In this document: positions 1 to 54,200 of the stretch, piece by piece
How the letters are laid out: every line of letters begins with the position of its first letter
How positions within the stretch are numbered: the stretch's first letter is position 1
Assembly: GCA_003864495.1 (NCBI GenBank)
Contig: PEDN01001362.1
Location: forward strand, 248,001-312,000
Reading direction: 5' to 3'
Origin: Nemopilema nomurai
Lineage: Eukaryota > Cnidaria > Scyphozoa > Rhizostomeae > Rhizostomatidae
Length of the DNA: 64,000 nt
The notes under the pieces: generated by a model
Database searches by the model: none
Told to the model about the DNA's origin: nothing
The model's input: the letters and a program-made list of their open reading frames with translations, nothing else
Made by a program: the position numbers and the translations under genes

Positions 1-60
1 AGCTCTGCTTAGCAGACAAAGAGAATGCTCAAAATGTAACTGCTGTTTATATTTCTCTAG

Positions 61-159
61 GAAAACGAAGGAAAATTCACCCCACTTCAGTTACTGAGGA
101 TGGGTCGCGGTGTAGCTTCAGGGATGACGTATCTGTCAGAGATGAGTTACATCCACAGG
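61..159 (+). CDS. Gene A exon: kinase alpha-E helix up to the HR of the catalytic loop
   Basis: This 99-nt phase-0 exon lies between ...tttctctag and gtaagc. It encodes [22 protein letters not shown] and SEMSYIHR, the conserved Eph stretch before the catalytic loop. The same 99-nt exon is at 11414, 26353 and 47169. Confidence 0.85.
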
Positions 160-642
160 GTAAGCATTCCCATCATTACATCGATTCATAGCAGTGGCAA
201 CACTTCAATGTCTTGGCGTTTAAATGCTGAACGGGAAGCACGGCAAGATTTTTAGTTCTTGGAATTTCAAAGCGGATGCTTTCATGGTATTGACAAGCAG
301 CATCAGTATGTTCACCATTCAAAACAGGCAGATTGTAGTTGAATTTTACATCCACAGGGTAAGCTACATGGTATTGACTCGCAAAATTGTTATGCACACT
401 TTTCAAACAGATAACCGTCTGCATGAAATATTACATTTTCGTATTTGCGGACTGCTTGAAAGTTTTTGCAAGTTACACCATCTGGCAATAGATTGCAACC
501 AGTCAGAGAATTGGAGGGAATTCTAGGCTTTTGCAGTTACATATGTATTGAAGTCTCATTGCAGATGTAAGGTAGTATCTGTGAATTGCAGCTTCAGGGA
601 ATGTTCACTAAATCGACTAACATGCACTATTAATCCTTATAG

Positions 643-747
643 TATCTGGCGGCCAGGGACATTTTAGTGAACAAAGACATGGTTTGCAAAATTTCTGGAT
701 TTGGAATAAGCAGAGAACTGATTTCTGATGAAAAAAACACCATCAAG
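643..747 (+). CDS. Gene A exon: degenerate catalytic loop and DFG segment
   Basis: This is a 105-nt phase-0 exon. It begins YLAARDILVN and contains KISGFGISRE. In genes C and D the same exon begins [10 protein letters not shown] and contains [10 protein letters not shown], so three catalytic residues are replaced here. Confidence 0.85.
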
Positions 748-984
748 GTAATAAATTATTTCTCATGTGTTCAACTACATGCAAAATCTATTTGGAGATT
801 ACCAAAACCAAACTCCCATACTTCCATTTATGAAATTAGCTATCCGTTGCTGAGAGCTTACTTTTACTAATCCACCGTTAAGTGTGCTCTGTTTCTTGCA
901 ACTTTCTTTAGAAGAGGTCCACTCTTGCAAAAGAAACGACTAGATCTGCAGATATCTTATAGACCTTGCGATGATTTTTTTCAG

Positions 985-1133
985 GATGATGAGGTCGCTT
1001 TCAGATGGATTGCTCCTGAAGCGATCCAGTATAAGAAGTTCTCCATTGTGTCCGATGTTTGGAGTTATGGAGTCTTCTTTGGGAGATCATGTCGTATGGG
1101 GACAGCCCCTACATTGGCTGGGGCAACAGTGAG
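985..1133 (+). pseudogene. Gene A exon: kinase APE/F-helix segment with a 1-base deletion
   Basis: The exon starts [14 protein letters not shown] and stays in frame to DVWSYGV. It then loses one base near 1074 compared with the 150-nt exons at 12223, 27189 and 47987. The frame with [19 protein letters not shown] resumes one register away. Donor and acceptor are intact. Confidence 0.8.
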
Positions 1134-1496
1134 GTACGTGCCTTTGTGTCTCGTGGTAATTTGGCCAATACTGGGTCTTGTTGCGGTCGGGGAACCATTA
1201 TACTAAAAGATGCATTTCTTTATTATTTTTTACCTCCATTACATGTCAAAAGTTCCAATGAAGTTAGGTAGGGTAATATTTACTTTTGACTCACTTTTTT
1301 CAACTTTCAAGTTTTTGTATGAGCCCCTTGAGTACTTTTTGAGAATGCCCAAACGTTTTGAAGATAACTTTGCCCTGCAGTTAGTAAAAAATATTAGCAC
1401 ATCAATTTTGAGCATTGCTTGTCATAAAACTTACAATGACTAAATATAGTCCTTGGGAACTGTTCTCCTTCATTTTGGACACTCATATAATTGCAG

Positions 1497-1541
1497 GTTC
1501 TTGAAAGATTGGTTTCTGGCTACAGATTACCTCCGCCAGTG
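1497..1541 (+). CDS. Gene A exon: kinase C-lobe 45-nt exon
   Basis: This encodes VLERLVSGYRLPPPV, the Eph kinase C-lobe segment before the final helices. All four paralogues have the same 45-nt phase-0 exon. Confidence 0.8.
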
Positions 1542-1949
1542 GTACGTAACATTTTCAAAGGATTATCATTAAATCTGGTTGCTATTAGAGGACTCCTCCT
1601 TTTCAATTTTGTTAGCACTCCATTCGGATGTGCTTCCTTTGATGCGCTGCAGAAGTCTATTAAACAGTCTACCTTGGCAAAAATTCTGCGCGCGTAGGTG
1701 CATACATTAGAATGCATGGGCTATCGATGATCCACTTTTACTGCAAAATGTTCACTTAGGAAATACTATGACGTTTGTCCACGTATCTATATGTTTCCTC
1801 TATTGTTGCTGAGTTTCTCCCAATTAAGCTACACCTTTACTTTTTAATGAAGTTTGCTTAGACATTGCGATGTTTTCAGATGCTATGAAAGACTTTGTAA
1901 CCAGGAAGAATTGTTTTCTTCTTCCAAACCCAGGCAGGGGTGGGCCATC

Positions 1950-2158
1950 TGGCCATGCTTGCTTGCGCGAGATTGTGTTTGCATGTGCTTGCGCGTGACT
2001 GTGTTTGCTTGCGCGGGACAGTGTTTGCATGCTCGTGACTTTGTTTGCATGCGCGTTACTGTGTTTGTATGCGCGAGATGGTTTGCATGCTCGTGACTGT
2101 GTTTGCTTCGGCGTGACTGTGTTTGCTTGCGCGGGACTGCGCTTGCCCTTGCATGCTT
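1950..2158 (+). repeat. 20-bp GC-rich intronic minisatellite, gene A
   Basis: Degenerate head-to-tail units of about 20 bp carry a tgtttgcttgcgcgtgact-like core. They lie in the last intron of gene A. The same intron of genes B, C and D carries related arrays. Open frames across it, rich in Q, S, R and H in one direction and C, A, R in the other, are repeat artefacts. Confidence 0.85.
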
Positions 2159-2245
2159 GCCAAAGCATCCATAGTCTAGCTTCTTCTGCATCATTTCTAT
2201 AATGACAAACAGTCTACAACAGTTTAAAGTTGTGATTCGTTGCAG

Positions 2246-2383
2246 AATTGTCCAAAAGTCGTACACAATCTTATGCTATCCTGCTGGCACAAAGTTTGCG
2301 AGGAAAGGCCGAAGTTCAAAACAATTCGCAACATGATTGATAATTGGATTCGAAGTCCTGAATTGCTTGGACAAGAGACATAG
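2246..2383 (+). CDS. Gene A last exon: end of kinase domain and stop
   Basis: It starts NCPKVVHNLMLSCWHK, the conserved end of the tyrosine kinase C-lobe, and ends SPELLGQET followed by TAG. Genes C and D continue from this exon into a SAM exon. Here the frame stops and no SAM-like sequence follows before gene B. Confidence 0.8.
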   Translation, partial: NCPKVVHNLMLSCWHKVCEERPKFKTIRNMIDNWIRSPELLGQET

Positions 2384-4389
2384 GTTAGTTCGAGGTGATT
2401 TGATGACAGATCTCTCAATTTCCAATTGAAATGTGATGAATAAAGTGCTATTGGCTCAACATATGTGAAAAAAGTTTGTCTGTTACACTTAATGGCCCCT
2501 CTGCAGAGGATAAACAATGATTAATATGTATTTTGTATATGGCGTCTTGTTGACAATCTATGACGTTCTTGTCTAAAAGTGTCCAGAAATTAACTGTGTC
2601 CTTTAATGACTAAAACAGTTGCCCTAAAGTGTCATATAGGGCGTTTTCAGAGTAAGAGTAAGGCTTATAATGTTCCTTTGTTCCCAGAGTAGAACCGCCC
2701 TTGGACCACGTATCAAATGGTGCCGTCAGACAACAGCAGCCATTACATGAATGAACCAAAAGTATCCAAATGTGGAATAGTTTTCATCGTTATTGCTATA
2801 TATCATCGTAATGATGTTGCTTCACCTAGACAAATTTGCAAAATTTGCAAACCAAATTTGTTAATTTTATGCTATAGAGTTTTTTAACGCTAGAACAGTT
2901 TAAGGTACTTCTTTAGAAACCATCACGAGGCAGTACGTAAGATTTAAAAAACATTATCTTGGTATATCTTTGTGTAATGTGTGAATATTATATGAGAAGT
3001 TGTGGTTTCGGCTTGTACGCGTAATCTGTTTTCGTTTGATGTTTGCATCAATCTCTTGATTCAGACTTTTTCTCTTGATCAAACTTTATTGACTCTTCTT
3101 CTGCCTAAATTATCGCAAGAGCCATTACAGACGAACCTGCATACCAAACTTTTATGCCTTGATCATGCACACTACTATCTCTTTTAAAGACATTCTTGAT
3201 GAAAACGTTTGGAGCCCATAAATTCCAAATTTTGCGGCCTAAATCTGGAAATATTGCTGTGATAAGATCCTCAAGCCTTTGCTGAGGTCTGCTTTGAATC
3301 TTGACTTCTTGGCAATAAAAGTTGTAAGTTTCCTTACCCATAGCCAGGGCTACCTCATCAATAAATGAAACAATGAGGTAACGTAGGGCTATTTTTGAAA
3401 CCATCTCTTGGAATTTCAGGGTGGCAAAGCAGCTGTTAATTCTGTTCCAACTTTGGTCTTCGCCAGATCAATGTAATCCATAGGTGAATATAATATAGTT
3501 TGAGTCTCTTTGAAAGCTTTACGACGAATATACACACTTTTTTCACAAGCGTGGACTTGTACCAGCGATTAAACGAGAAAGCTAGTGAATTGACAGCTTC
3601 GGAATCCGCGAAAATGGATATATATAAAGTTACTTTCTTCTGAAAAAAACGGTACGCGAAATTAGAAAGAATAGAAGTTAGGTTTTTCTAAGACAACGGG
3701 GAGGAACAAAATTTGTGCTAAGGGGACTTTAGTAAAATTGTTTATGAATTGCTTCAAGACTAACTATTTTTTTTGTATTACAACAGAACTTGATCCAGCT
3801 TTATCTGGCTATGCCTATCAAGTTTCTTCTATTCAAATGCTAGAGCCAAGGTTAGGACATTGTTTCCATTGTTCATGCATGACCTGTGTTTTACAAATGT
3901 GGTTCCCAGAGTCAATCACGGAAGTGAATATGTGGTTTTGTCGGTTTCTTGGGATTTGAAGGAGAAACGTGCTTCATGGTAAGGCTTTTGAAGGATATTC
4001 CTAATAATATCAAAGTTTTAACTGTATCCAGCAATGACGGAATAGTGTATATATACATTATCTGGCGGATACTCCACGAGTGCCTTGATTCGACTGATTG
4101 AAGTTCATTTCTCACACAGTGGCCTAACAATGTTCTATTAGCGATCTGCACGTTGTGTTACTTTTGACGAACATTTGTGCATGTTTTTGACAACGATCTT
4201 TACCCCTAAAACTGCTTTTGCATCTTCAAAATTAAAGATTCCCCCATGAGATGTACATGGCTTGGCGAGGTTAAGCGTTCTCTGTCAGGGTTTTTGTACA
4301 TTTAGCGCCCAGTCTCTGGTTTGTTTTCATAGCATTAATGGGTTGAATCTTTGAAGTCAATAAATAAATATTTCTTTGCCAGGTTCATC
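2384..4389. other. Intergenic region A-B
   Basis: No convincing coding exon is seen in these 2 kb. It should hold the 3' UTR of A and the promoter and 5' UTR of B. The part just downstream of A (about 2640-3000) is related to the sequence downstream of B (about 13745-14010), so the duplication extends past the coding region. A likely acceptor (tttctttgccag) lies ten bases before the B start codon, suggesting an intron in the 5' UTR. Confidence 0.5.
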
Positions 4390-13664
<9,275 letters not shown>

Positions 13665-15596
13665 GTTAGTTCGAGGCGATATGTTGGCAGATGTCTCAAT
13701 TTAATTTGCAATGTGATAAGTAAAGTGCAATTGGTTCAAAACAGTTGCCCTAAAGTGTCACACAGGGTGTTCTCAGAGTAAGAATGAGGCTTATAATGTT
13801 AAGGTTCTTTTGTTCCCAGACCAGAACTTGGATCACGTGCCAAAAGGTGACGTCAGACAACAGCAGCCATTCCATGAATGAGCCTAAAGTATCCAAATGT
13901 GGAATGGTTTTAACCATGATTGCTATACCATCGTAATAATATTGCTAAACCAGGGAGAGTTTGTATCATTAGGTACTTCTTTAGAAACAGTCACGAGGCA
14001 GTACGTAAGTTTAAAAAATCTTGCTTGATATGCCGCTTTGTAATGTTTCAGTATTTTTAGATCAGTTGTGTTTTTGGCTTGTACACGTAATTTTTTTTGT
14101 TCTAAATTATATCTCTAGATCAAACTTTATTGACACTTCTTCTTACTGTCAGCTTTTGGTTATTTTCCGACGTTTGCATACTCTGAGCCATGTCGGACGA
14201 AAAAGTACTTTAAGTATGCAAAAACTAGTTCCTCTTTTTCTTGCCAATATATAGAAAATTACTATCTTCTTAAATGTCGATCCAAAATTAGAAACGTAGG
14301 TGTTTCCAAGCGAATAGGGGTGAACAATAAAAAAACTTGTGTTTAGGAGACTTTAATAAAACTGTTTTTGAATTGCTATTAACCTAGCCAGCAGCCTATG
14401 TATGAAGCAAAAGAAGTGAGTGGTCACTGATCGGTCATCAGATTGGCCAATCATGCGCATTTTCTTACACCCTATGGCGAGGTTTTGAACCCCCAACTGT
14501 TGGATCAATTGCAGAGGCAGTAATTAGATTTCACTTCACCCTGCAGGAATACGGTGATTGTTTATTTTAGACTCAGTCATTTGCATATGTGAAATCAAGT
14601 CTTGCTGCTAGAGCACGAACTTGGTAGGATTCATTGCGGCAATTTGATCAGCTACAGCCTACAGGTGCAAGTCTTTCTTTTGCCTGGGTCAGCCCTTGCT
14701 AGCTATAAACAATTCCGTCACCCTTCGGTCATATTCTGATATTGCAAACCCTAAAGATTGCCAAATAAAAAATTATTTAGGACATTAGAAATAATGGCCC
14801 AACTTTTCCATGGAGTTCGATACTCTATAGAAGTAGGAAGCTTGCTTTATGGAAAGCTTGTCCACTGCTATCGTCCACACAACATTAACACTATTGCAAA
14901 AAGCATTTTCTTACTTGAATAAAATGAATTCCTATATACAGCTATTAAACTTGACCATAATTATTGACTTATTGAATATTTGCATTAAATTTGGATCATT
15001 GTTTACCGGTTAACCATTATTAAAAGTGTACCTGATGTAATTGATCACGAAATCCTGCAACAAAGTTTCACGAGGAAGTGGAGATTGCAGTTAGGTCAAT
15101 TGGGCATTTGGACGGGCGTGTTTCAGGTCTAATGTCTTTAAGGAATACTTCTTAACGCTTTTATGAGTATCATTTATCCAGCAACGACGGATGCCATTTT
15201 TGATGCAATAGCTGACTGATTCTCCACCAGCGCCTTGATTCGGTTGACTGAAATGTATTGATCATTACACGTCCTAGCAATGTTGTCTTGAAGATCTGCT
15301 CATTTTATCACTTTTTACAAACCATTTATTGGCTGCTCGTGTTATATGCATTGTTTTGTTACGATCCTTGCTTTGAATATTGCCTTTAACATTCCAAAGC
15401 AAAGTGGGAAGATTTTCTGCATTGTACAAAGCTTGGTGGAAGGGAGAAGTACTGGAGAGCTGTTTCTGGTATCACGGATGTTAGTGTTCCTCGCTCAGTC
15501 GGAAAGTAGAGAATGATTTTTTTTTCATACAGCTAAAGGCTGGAATCATAAAGGAATCACAAAGAAATATTTTTATAGCAACTCTCTACATTTAAC
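13665..15596. other. Intergenic region B-C
   Basis: No coding exon is recognised. The first few hundred bases are related to the sequence downstream of gene A. From about 15510 the sequence matches that upstream of gene D (from about 33072), including cagctaaaggctggaatcat. A likely acceptor (tttttatag) precedes the C start codon, so the 5' UTR is probably split. Confidence 0.5.
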
Positions 15597-31109
<15,513 letters not shown>

Positions 31110-33156
31110 GCGACAATCTGATTGGCTCTTTTGTTGACAGGCAGTTTGAGCACCAATCGCTGATGATGTGGAAACAAGACGAGGAACATTTAGTCGAACT
31201 TGTGTAATACTGTCAAAATTCTAAAGATCTGTTCGCGCAAAGGATTTTTCTCATGTAAGCTTTTTATATCAGAACCTATCCATCGTTTGGAAGGTGTATT
31301 TGTAGAAGCATATGTCAGTATAAAACTTTGTGGTCAATGGAATCAGGTTTATTGATTTTGTTGTTAGTATATTTCAAGGTATAATGTAAGCAACTTGCTC
31401 ATTATTTTAATTGCCACGAGGATATTGAGTTTTATAATAAATTGCTACCAACTTTTTTGAAAACATCCCAACCCAGTTTTGGTATGTTGAGTATTTTTGT
31501 CTATAGTAGATCATAAAACTCTTTGTATTATTAGCAGGTAATAGGACTCTGCTTGTATTGAAAGCCACTTTAGTTGTGACGTCACATTTGAACGTCACAA
31601 TGAAGTCATTTTGGAAGTATGCTTCAGTGCTTTTTGTGTCGCTATCTAAAGAGAATCTGCCTTAAACTCACTTAATTGAGCCGGATGTATCAGATTCAGG
31701 TAATTGTGTTTATTTTGTAATAAATCGTTTTTAAATTGCAAAAATAATTTTCATATTGCAGTGTTATTTAAAGTGTTTCTATCCTAGTTTTCTATTTGAC
31801 CCTGTTATTAGTTTCAGAGATTCTGCGCTTAAAAGATCAAACTCAAATACATTTTATTTTTCATTCTCGCAGAACAAAACATGTCATTACTGCTTCAAGC
31901 TCTTTGTTTCTTTTCGCAACGAATACATTGACTCTTATTACTTGTTCACTTATAACGTGAACTACCAATTAATCCACTATCGATGTTAAACTTCGGCTGT
32001 CTTAACACACGCTTTTTTATAAGGAACCTATCTCAAGGCCTAGTTCCAAAAGTTGTTTATTCGTATACCTCAAATCATCAGATTTTAGTACCAAAAGTTC
32101 CTTAAAGGTTCCTTAAGTTCTCACTTTCGGTGTTTTGACTACAGTAAGCCTTAACACTCAATAAAGAGAGGGCGAGATAGAATATGCAGAAACTACTCGA
32201 CGAAGCACTTGACACACGAATAGCAAACAATCTATGCGAGTATTGGCTGCAAATGAATGGAATGGACTTTTTAGTTCTTGATGCTTGCAGTTATAAAAAT
32301 ATTTCAAATCGAAAAGTTCCTTAGAGATTTTGTTTTTAGTAGTATAAGTTCTTTAAATATTTCAGGCTTCTACATGTAGGCTCCTTATAAAGTGGTTCCT
32401 TTTAAAAAAGGCGTGTTGTGATTTTGGATAATTTTCAGTTGTCATCTTCAATGGCCACTTAAATCAACAAAAAGTTTCACGAAGGCGTATCTCGTAAGTT
32501 TGCGCTACACCAATGTGGAGCTTTCCGCAGCTTTGCCTAAAATTTTATCTACTCGGTCCCCCTGTTGAAGGTGGTATCATAATTCAACTACCCCTGATCA
32601 ATGTCAACTCTATACATTTGACTGTAGTTTATGTGGAACAAACTCTCCCTGGTTAATTCGGCATTCTTCGAAATTTCAAATTTTTGAAATCCATTGGTTG
32701 TCGCGCCAATGTTGAGAATCCCTCGATCTTGGACAGTCATTGGCTAAGTTAACTTCCAGGGGTAGAGAATCTGGTATAATTTACAGGCCAGTGTTTCTGT
32801 AATGGCTGGATAATAGAGGAGACAATGATTTCTGAGTCTGTAGAATGCTGTATGGTGAAACCAGGGGGAGTTTGATAATTCCTCAATTCAGGAAACGAAA
32901 GAGTAGCGCTAAACATTCGTGAGACGCGGATGACCGAATTTCAGGTTGTTGTGCGTAGCAGTGCGTAGAACTCAGAATTAAAGCGATCGTGCCTTCAATT
33001 GCTAAAAATATATGCCTGCAAAATCTGAGGGGTGCTTGGGTACCCCTAGCACCCTACTGGATCCGCCTCTGGAATGATTTGTTTTCATACAGCTAAAGGC
33101 TGGAATCATAAAAGAATCACAAAGAAATGTTTTTAAAGCAACTCTCTACATTTACC
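31110..33156. other. Intergenic region C-D
   Basis: The 3' flank of C down to about 31955 matches the 3' flank of D (50437 to about 51197). It is followed by a MITE-like element (32003-32420) and unique sequence. A repeat-like terminus with ggatccgcctctgg ends at about 33073. From there the sequence matches that upstream of C. No coding exon is seen. Confidence 0.55.
32003..32420 (+). mobile_element. MITE-like element with imperfect terminal inverted repeats
   Basis: The left end (aacacacgcttttttataag, then gaacc) is inversely repeated at the right end (ggttccttttaaaaaaggcg, then tgttgtg). The ends pair over about 25 bp. The interior is AT-rich and non-coding, with several gttccttaa motifs. 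Size and structure fit a non-autonomous DNA transposon. A target-site duplication is not clear. Confidence 0.65.
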
Positions 33157-50436
<17,280 letters not shown>

Positions 50437-51298
50437 ACGACAAGCTGATTGGCTCTTTTGTTGACAGGCAGTTTGAACACCAATCGCTGATGATGTGGAA
50501 AGAAAACGGGGAGCATTTAGTCGAACTTGTGTAATACTGTCAAAATTCTAAAGATGTGTTCGCACAAAGGATTTTTCTCATGTAAGCTTTTTATATAAGA
50601 ACCGTTGGGAAGGTGTATTTGTAGAAGCATATGTCAGTATATAACTTTGTGGTCAGTGGAATTAGGTTTATTGATTTTGTTGTTAGTATATTTCAAGGTA
50701 TAATGTAAGCAACTTGCTTATTATTTTAATTGCCACGAGGATAATACGTTTAATAATAAATTGCTACCAACTTGTTTGACAACATCCCAACCCAGTTTTG
50801 ACTATTTTTTGTCGCTAGTAGATCATAAAACTCTTTGTAATATTAGCAGGTAATAGGACTCTGCTTGTACTGAAAGCCACTAGAGTTGTAACGTCACATT
50901 CGGACGTCATAATGACGTCATTTTAGAAGAATGCTCAAGTGCTTTTTGTGTCGCTATCTGAACAGATGCATCAGATTCATCAAAGTAATTTTCATATTAT
51001 TGTGTTATTTAGAGTGTTTCTAACCTAGTTTTCTATTTGACCCTGTTGTTAGTTTCAGAGATTCTGCGCTTAAGAGATCAAGCGCAAATACCTTTTATTT
51101 TTCATTCTTGCAGAAAGAAACATGTCATTACTGCTTCAATTTCTTTGTTTCTTTTCGCAACGAATACATTGACTCCAATTACTTCTTCACTTAAAACGTA
51201 TTTGCAAAACATCTCTTCTGCGACATATCAATCAGGAATCTATATTAATATTCTAAATTTGTTTTTTTGATAGCAGAACATATTTGGATAAAGCCATG
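50437..51298. other. 3' flank of gene D
   Basis: It matches the 3' flank of gene C until about 51197 and then diverges shortly before the satellite begins. No coding exon is seen. Confidence 0.6.
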
Positions 51299-54200
51299 CT
51301 TTTTGACGCTAAACGGCCATTCCGAAAAGCAGTCATTTCTCTGCAACCACTGCTTGTATAACAATGCCAAAGGGCTCAAAAGCACTCTTTTCATTGTAGA
51401 TCACTCGCTGATAAGAATTGGGCAAACAAATTTTGGGTCAGAAATAGGCCATTTTGGCAAGGCTATAGCCTTGCTTTTTGACGCTAAACGGCCATTCCAA
51501 AAGCAGTCATTTCTCTGCAACCACTGCTTGTATAACAATGCCAAAGGGCTCAAAAGCATTCTTTTTCATTGTAGATCACTCGCTGATAAGAATTGGGCAA
51601 ACAAATTTTGGGTCAGAAATAGGCCATTTTGGCAAGGCTATAGCCTTGCTTTTTGACGCGAAACGGCCATTCCGAAAAGCAGTCATTTCTCTGCAACCAC
51701 TGCTTGTATAACAATGCCAAAGGGCTCAAAGCATTCTTTTTCATTGTAGATCACTCGCTGGTAAGAATTGGGCAAACAAATTTTGGGTCAGAAATAGGCC
51801 ATTTTGGCAAGGCTATAGCCTTGCTTTTTGACGCGAAACGGCCATTCCGAAAAGCAGTCATTTCTCTGCAACCACTGCTTGTATAACAATGCCAAAGGGC
51901 TCAAAAGCATCTTTTTCATTGTAGATCACTCGCTGATAAGAATTGGGCAAACAAATTTTGGGTCAGAAATAGGCCATTTTGGCAAGGCTATAGCCTTGCT
52001 TTTTGACGCGAAACGGCCATTCCGAAAAGCAGTCATTTCTCTGCAACCACTGCTTGTATAACAATGCCAAAGGGCTCAAAAGCACTTTTTCATTGTAGAT
52101 CACTCGCTGGTAAGAATTGGGCAAACAAATTTTGGGTCAGAAATAGGCCATTTTGGCAAGGCTATAGCCTTGCTTTTTGACGCGAAACGGCCATTCCGAA
52201 AAGCAGTCATTTCTCTGCAACCACTGCTTGTATAACAATGCCAAAGGGCTCAAAGCATTCTTTTTCATTGTAGATCACTCGCTGGTAAGAATTGGGCAAA
52301 CAAATTTTGGGTCAGAAATAGGCCATTTTGGCAAGGCTATAGCCTTGCTTTTTGACGCGAAACGGCCATTCTGAAAAGCAGTCATTTCTCTGCAACCACT
52401 GCTTGTATAACAATGCCAAAGGGCTCAAAGCATTCTTTTTCATTGTAGATCACTCGCTGGTAAGAATTGGGCAAACAAATTTTGGGTCAGAAAAGGCCAT
52501 TTTGGCAAGGCTATAGCCTTGCTTTTTGACGCTAAACGGCCATTCCGAAAAGCAGTCATTTCTCTGCAACCACTGCTTGTATAACAATGCCAAAGGGCTC
52601 AAAAGCATTCTTTTTCATTGTAGATCACTCGCTGGTAAGAATTGGGCAAACAAATTTTGGGTCAGAAATAGGCCATTTTGGCAAGGCTATAGCCTTGCTT
52701 TTTGACGCGAAACGGCCATTCCGAAAAGCAGTCATTTCTCTGCAACCACTGCTTGTATAACAATGCCAAAGGGCTCAAAAGCATTCTTTTTCATTGTAGA
52801 TCACTCGCTGGTAAGAATTGGGCAAACAAATTTTGGGTCAGAAATAGGCCATTTTGGCAAGGCTATAGCCTTGCTTTTTGACGCGAAACGGCCATTCCGA
52901 AAAGCAGTCATTTCTCTGCAACCACTGCTTGTATAACAATGCCAAAGGGCTCAAAGCATTCTTTTTCATTGTAGATCACTCGCTGGTAAGAATTGGGCAA
53001 ACAAATTTTGGGTCAGAAATAGGCCATTTTGGCAAGGCTATAGCCTTGCTTTTTGACGCGAAACGGCCATTCCGAAAAGCAGTCATTTCTCTGCAACCAC
53101 TGCTTGGATAACAATGCCAAAGGGCTCAAAGCATTCTTTTTCATTGTAGATCACTCGCTGATAAGAATTGGGCAAACAAATTTTGGGTCAGAAAAGGCCA
53201 TTTTGGCAAGGCTATAGCCTTGCTTTTTGACGCGAAACGGCCATTCTGAAAAGCAGTCATTTCTCTGCAACCACTGCTTGTATAACAATGCCAAAGGGCT
53301 CAAAGCATTCTTTTTCATTGTAGATCACTCGCTGAAGAATTGGGCAAACAAATTTTGGGTCAGAAATAGGCCATTTTGGCAAGGCTATAGCCTTGCTTTT
53401 TGACGCGAAACGGCCATTCCGAAAAGCAGTCATTTCTCTGCAACCACTGCTTGTATAACAATGCCAAAGGGCTCAAAGCATTCTTTTTCATTGTAGATCA
53501 CTCGCTGATAAGAATTGGGCAAACAAATTTTGGGTCAGAAAAGGCCATTTTGGCAAGGCTATAGCCTTGCTTTTTGACGCGAAACGGCCATTCCGAAAAG
53601 CAGTCATTTCTCTGCAACCACTGCTTGTATAACAATGCCAAAGGGCTCAAAAGCATTCTTTTTCATTGTAGATCACTCGCTGGTAAGAATTGGGCAAACA
53701 AATTTTGGGTCAGAAATAGGCCATTTTGGCAAGGCTATAGCCTTGCTTTTTGACGCGAAACGGCCATTCCGAAAAGCAGTCATTTCTCTGCAACCACTGC
53801 TTGATAACAATGCCAAAGGGCTCAAAGCACTTTTTTCATTGTAGATCACTCGCTGATAAGAATTGGGCAAACAAATTTTGGGTCAGAAATAGGCCATTTT
53901 GGCAAGGCTATAGCCTTGCTTTTTGACGCGAACGGCCATTCCGAAAAGCAGTCATTTCTCTGCAACCACTGCTTGTATAACAATGCCAAAGGGCTCAAAG
54001 CATTCTTTTCATTGTAGATCACTCGCTGGTAAGAATTGGGCAAACAAATTTTGGGTCAGAAATAGGCCATTTTGGCAAGGCTATAGCCTTGCTTTTTGAC
54101 GCTAAACGGCCATTCCGAAAAGCAGTCATTTCTCTGCAACCACTGCTTGTATAACAATGCCAAAGGGCTCAAAGCATTCTTTTTCATTGTAGATCACTCG

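Larger units (their letters stand above)
1..2383 (+). pseudogene. Eph: Eph receptor gene A, 3' part: SAM-less pseudokinase with a frameshift
   Basis: Only the 3' half of this Eph-type receptor kinase gene is in the window. Exons read from splice sites and phase are 61-159, 643-747, 985-1133, 1497-1541 and 2246-2383. They match the last five exons of gene B (from 11414) in order, phase and nearly in length. The catalytic-loop exon joins ...YIHR to YLAARD, so the HRD Asp is Tyr and the catalytic Asn is Asp. The DFG motif reads GFG. A kinase with these changes should not transfer phosphate. The exon 985-1133 is 149 nt where its three paralogues are 150 nt. One C is missing near 1074, so the frame shifts inside the [12 protein letters not shown] segment. 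The other exons stay open. The gene ends ...SPELLGQET-stop with no SAM exon downstream. It could be a young pseudogene, or the missing base could be a sequencing error. Confidence 0.8.

Noticed and set aside
1824..2266. Open frames rich in Q, S, R, H or C on both strands at the GC-rich minisatellites (also 12992-13434, 27962-28159)
   Set aside because: A repeat without stops gives frames on both strands. They lie inside introns of the Eph genes.
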